This document shows positions 48,940 through 51,135 of a DNA stretch of 51,135 bases, piece by piece; the first letter of the stretch is position 1; each line of letters begins with the position of its first letter. The notes under the pieces are model-generated. The model worked only from the letters and a program-made list of their open reading frames with translations. It did not search any database and was not told the DNA's origin. A program made the position numbers and the translations under genes. The stretch comes from an uncultured bacterium. GTDB lineage: Bacteria; UBP6; UBA1177; JAKLFG01. The DNA is taken from NCBI GenBank assembly GCA_937871295.1, contig CALMRE010000154.1, positions 1-51,135 on the forward strand, in the 5' to 3' direction.

Positions 48940-49980
48940 TTAGGGCAAACACTCCTTCTTTTTAAGAAAAATTGACACTATGGCGCGACCATTACGAAAT
49001 GATGTCGCCTTATAAAATCTCGGTTTAATTATCCATTTCCCCGTATGATCAATGTACCCCGACGAAAAAAGATCTTGATCCAGCGCAACCGCAGCAAGTC
49101 CTTCACTAAAGTCAGATGCGAACATAAATCTGGGGGAGATAGCCCATCTTCCTTGAGTGTCAAGAAAACCCTCCTTAGAAGAATAGTCTTTCTTTACCAA
49201 AGCAAGCCCCTCGGAGAAATCATTGGCGAAAAGAAACGAGGGAGGTATCACAAACTCGTCTTTCTCATTAACATAGCCCCACAATTTCGCGTCCTCCAGA
49301 CCATCATTTCTTCTCAGAATGTTTTTTATCACGATGCTTTTCCTTCTCAATCCATCGCGAAGGGGTGGGGTTGGGTACGGGGGACGATCTATAAATTCTC
49401 CTTGTGCATTTACAAATATCTCTTTGCTGTCACTATCGTAATAAGTGAATCGAACTACCCCCTCTTGATGTTCATATGCGGTAATAGATCGAGCATTCTC
49501 GGAAATCGGAAGTTTCAATTGTGAGCCTATCTGTCCATCTGAAAAAAAGTAGAAGAGGTCGTCTTTTTTTACAATAAACTTTCCCTTTGAAAGATATGAA
49601 ATACCCTCATACTCCGGCGGAATCACCAAATTGAAATCTTCATCCCAGCAACCCCAGTTCCCATTTTGGGCTCTAAAGGCAAAGTATTTAGACAGTGTTC
49701 CCTTGCCTAATATCTTTTTTTCTTTTTTCAGCAAATTCCCATTACTGTCAAAAAGGAAGCTATAAGAGTCTCCCTTATCTTCCTTTTCTGCAATAAAGTT
49801 CTTCCAGTCATTTGTAGGGTGAATGGTATAGTACTCCGGTTGAAGAACCCAATCCCCACTTTTATTTATGACACCATACATCTCCTCAGCATTTTCGCCA
49901 ATAACAAGTTTCTCAGCAGTGGCACAAGAAACGAGCAAAAAAAGAGCAGTAGAAAGGAAAATCACTATTCGCTCGCGCAT
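48940..49980 (-). CDS. WG-repeat lipoprotein, candidate RHS partner
   Basis: MRERIVIFLSTALFLLVSCATAEK lipobox; repeats GVINKSGDWVLQPEYY, GNWGCWDEDFNLVIPPEYEGI, GYVNEKDEFVIPPSF, GFLDTQGRWAISPRF, GYIDHTGKWIIKPRF. Confidence 0.85.
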   Translation of the reverse strand: MRERIVIFLSTALFLLVSCATAEKLVIGENAEEMYGVINKSGDWVLQPEYYTIHPTNDWKNFIAEKEDKGDSYSFLFDSNGNLLKKEKKILGKGTLSKYFAFRAQNGNWGCWDEDFNLVIPPEYEGISYLSKGKFIVKKDDLFYFFSDGQIGSQLKLPISENARSITAYEHQEGVVRFTYYDSDSKEIFVNAQGEFIDRPPYPTPPLRDGLRRKSIVIKNILRRNDGLEDAKLWGYVNEKDEFVIPPSFLFANDFSEGLALVKKDYSSKEGFLDTQGRWAISPRFMFASDFSEGLAAVALDQDLFSSGYIDHTGKWIIKPRFYKATSFRNGRAIVSIFLKKKECLP

Positions 49981-49987
49981 GTCCGCC

Positions 49988-51135
49988 TCACCATTCATAT
50001 GGATCGATGTTTCCGGGGTTGAAATCGCCGGAAACCCATTGCCATGCTGTGTTAGGATAATAGGCACCGCCGTTTTCTGATTCGGGACCTAACTTTAACT
50101 CTCCCGTAAGTCGGTTGTAATATCGGCTTTTAGAAAAGAGCAAAAAAAGTACCGGATCCTTGAGTTTTCTTTCTCTCGGGTACACATACACTACGCGAGG
50201 AATGGAAATCCAGTCAGAGGGAGTCGGATCTTTCAAAACGACCCTTTCTTCTTTTCCGGGTCGTTCCAAAATCATGCGGCGTATCCTGTTCATTTGAAAG
50301 TATTGGTAGGCGGTATTCCCTTCTTCAGGGTCAGCTGGCCGATTTGTTAGTTGCTTTCCCTTTTTACCCGTAACGGAGCTGGTTCTGGTCGTACATACCG
50401 AGCCTTCGCATTGTGCATTTTCCATTTTAACCTTTTCCCCGTTCACATATATTATAAATGCTTCTCCTGTTTTGTTATCAACAACAACTTCCCCAATAAC
50501 TTTGCCATCATTATCAACCAGTTCATATGACTTGATATCGTGTTCTCCTTGAGTTCTGGCGAAAATATCACGCCCCTCTTCTTTGCGTCCACCTTGTTTG
50601 GTCTCTTCTAGGCCCGAAAGGTCTTGATATGCCTGCGTTCTTTTCTTTTTCCATTCCTCAGCGTTACCCTCATCTCCTGTCGCTTTCGCCATTTTTACAT
50701 CGTCTATGGTTGGCACCGTCGCTGTGGCGGCATCTAAAAGCGAAACACCGATTGAAGCGGCCAGAGCGGATACTGAAGCTGGCAATCCATATGTTAATGC
50801 CATTACACCCATAACAACTGTTGCCCCTTGTTCGCCTGCCGATTTCTTTTCTGCTACTCCCAAGGCAAGGTCGCGAGTTACGGAAAAGGGGACACTCAAT
50901 GGCCCCAAAGCCTTGTTTAAACAAGCGTCAAACAATTGCCATCCAAGCGCCATAGAGGTGCTTCCAGCGGCATCGGCGTATGTTTCATCTCTCAACCCCG
51001 TGAGATCACTATGCTCAATCACCATCCCCGCAACATAGGAAAAACCATTACCGAGGTTATTGGCATCACCCCAGATACCGATCGGGTCCTGATTGATGAA
51101 CCGCTTCATGCCGATGTGGTAATAGCGGTTCCGCA
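49988..51135 (-). CDS. C-terminal part of an RHS-repeat protein, 5' end beyond window
   Basis: Frame is open to the right edge: RNRYYHIGMKRFINQDPIGIWGDANNLGNGFSYVAG matches the RHS-associated core; hydrophobic pretoxin-like segment; variable C-terminus. Confidence 0.88.
   Translation of the reverse strand, partial: RNRYYHIGMKRFINQDPIGIWGDANNLGNGFSYVAGMVIEHSDLTGLRDETYADAAGSTSMALGWQLFDACLNKALGPLSVPFSVTRDLALGVAEKKSAGEQGATVVMGVMALTYGLPASVSALAASIGVSLLDAATATVPTIDDVKMAKATGDEGNAEEWKKKRTQAYQDLSGLEETKQGGRKEEGRDIFARTQGEHDIKSYELVDNDGKVIGEVVVDNKTGEAFIIYVNGEKVKMENAQCEGSVCTTRTSSVTGKKGKQLTNRPADPEEGNTAYQYFQMNRIRRMILERPGKEERVVLKDPTPSDWISIPRVVYVYPRERKLKDPVLFLLFSKSRYYNRLTGELKLGPESENGGAYYPNTAWQWVSGDFNPGNIDPYEW

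Overview
GC-rich bacterial chromosome segment, probably a Gram-negative (delta-proteobacteria/Myxococcota-like) genome judging by the gene families; no taxonomy search was possible. Minus strand 1-11994 is a near-complete type II secretion operon, gspC-D-E-F-G-H-I-J-K-L, with the gspL-like gene running off the left edge. After it come a lipoprotein, a TonB-receptor-like outer-membrane protein with a 39-bp in-frame minisatellite, DUF465, tsaB and rseP. A short lower-GC lipoprotein island (19.3-22.5 kb) carries a MopE-like Cys-rich protein and a beta-propeller (SBBP-type) protein. Housekeeping genes follow: yceD/DUF177, rpmF, plsX, a response regulator, an m5U RNA methyltransferase, queD, a Nudix hydrolase, a PBP1A-type gene and murJ. 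A second accessory patch (33.3-35.7 kb) holds a YhcG/DUF1016 PD-(D/E)XK nuclease gene with an in-frame palindromic repeat and a GxxxGxxN-repeat surface protein. The next block contains a histidine kinase, a LysM protein, lipB, a phosphoesterase, PIN-PhoH, a Ser/Thr kinase, a ClC channel and a TetR regulator. The right edge is an RHS C-terminus followed 7 bp later by a WG-repeat lipoprotein, a candidate toxin/immunity locus. The best leads are the RHS/WG pair, the repeats inserted in frame into genes, the acidic-linker lipoproteins next to a T2SS genome region, and a small TA-like module at 18.8-19.2 kb. No tRNA, rRNA, CRISPR array or intact transposon was seen.
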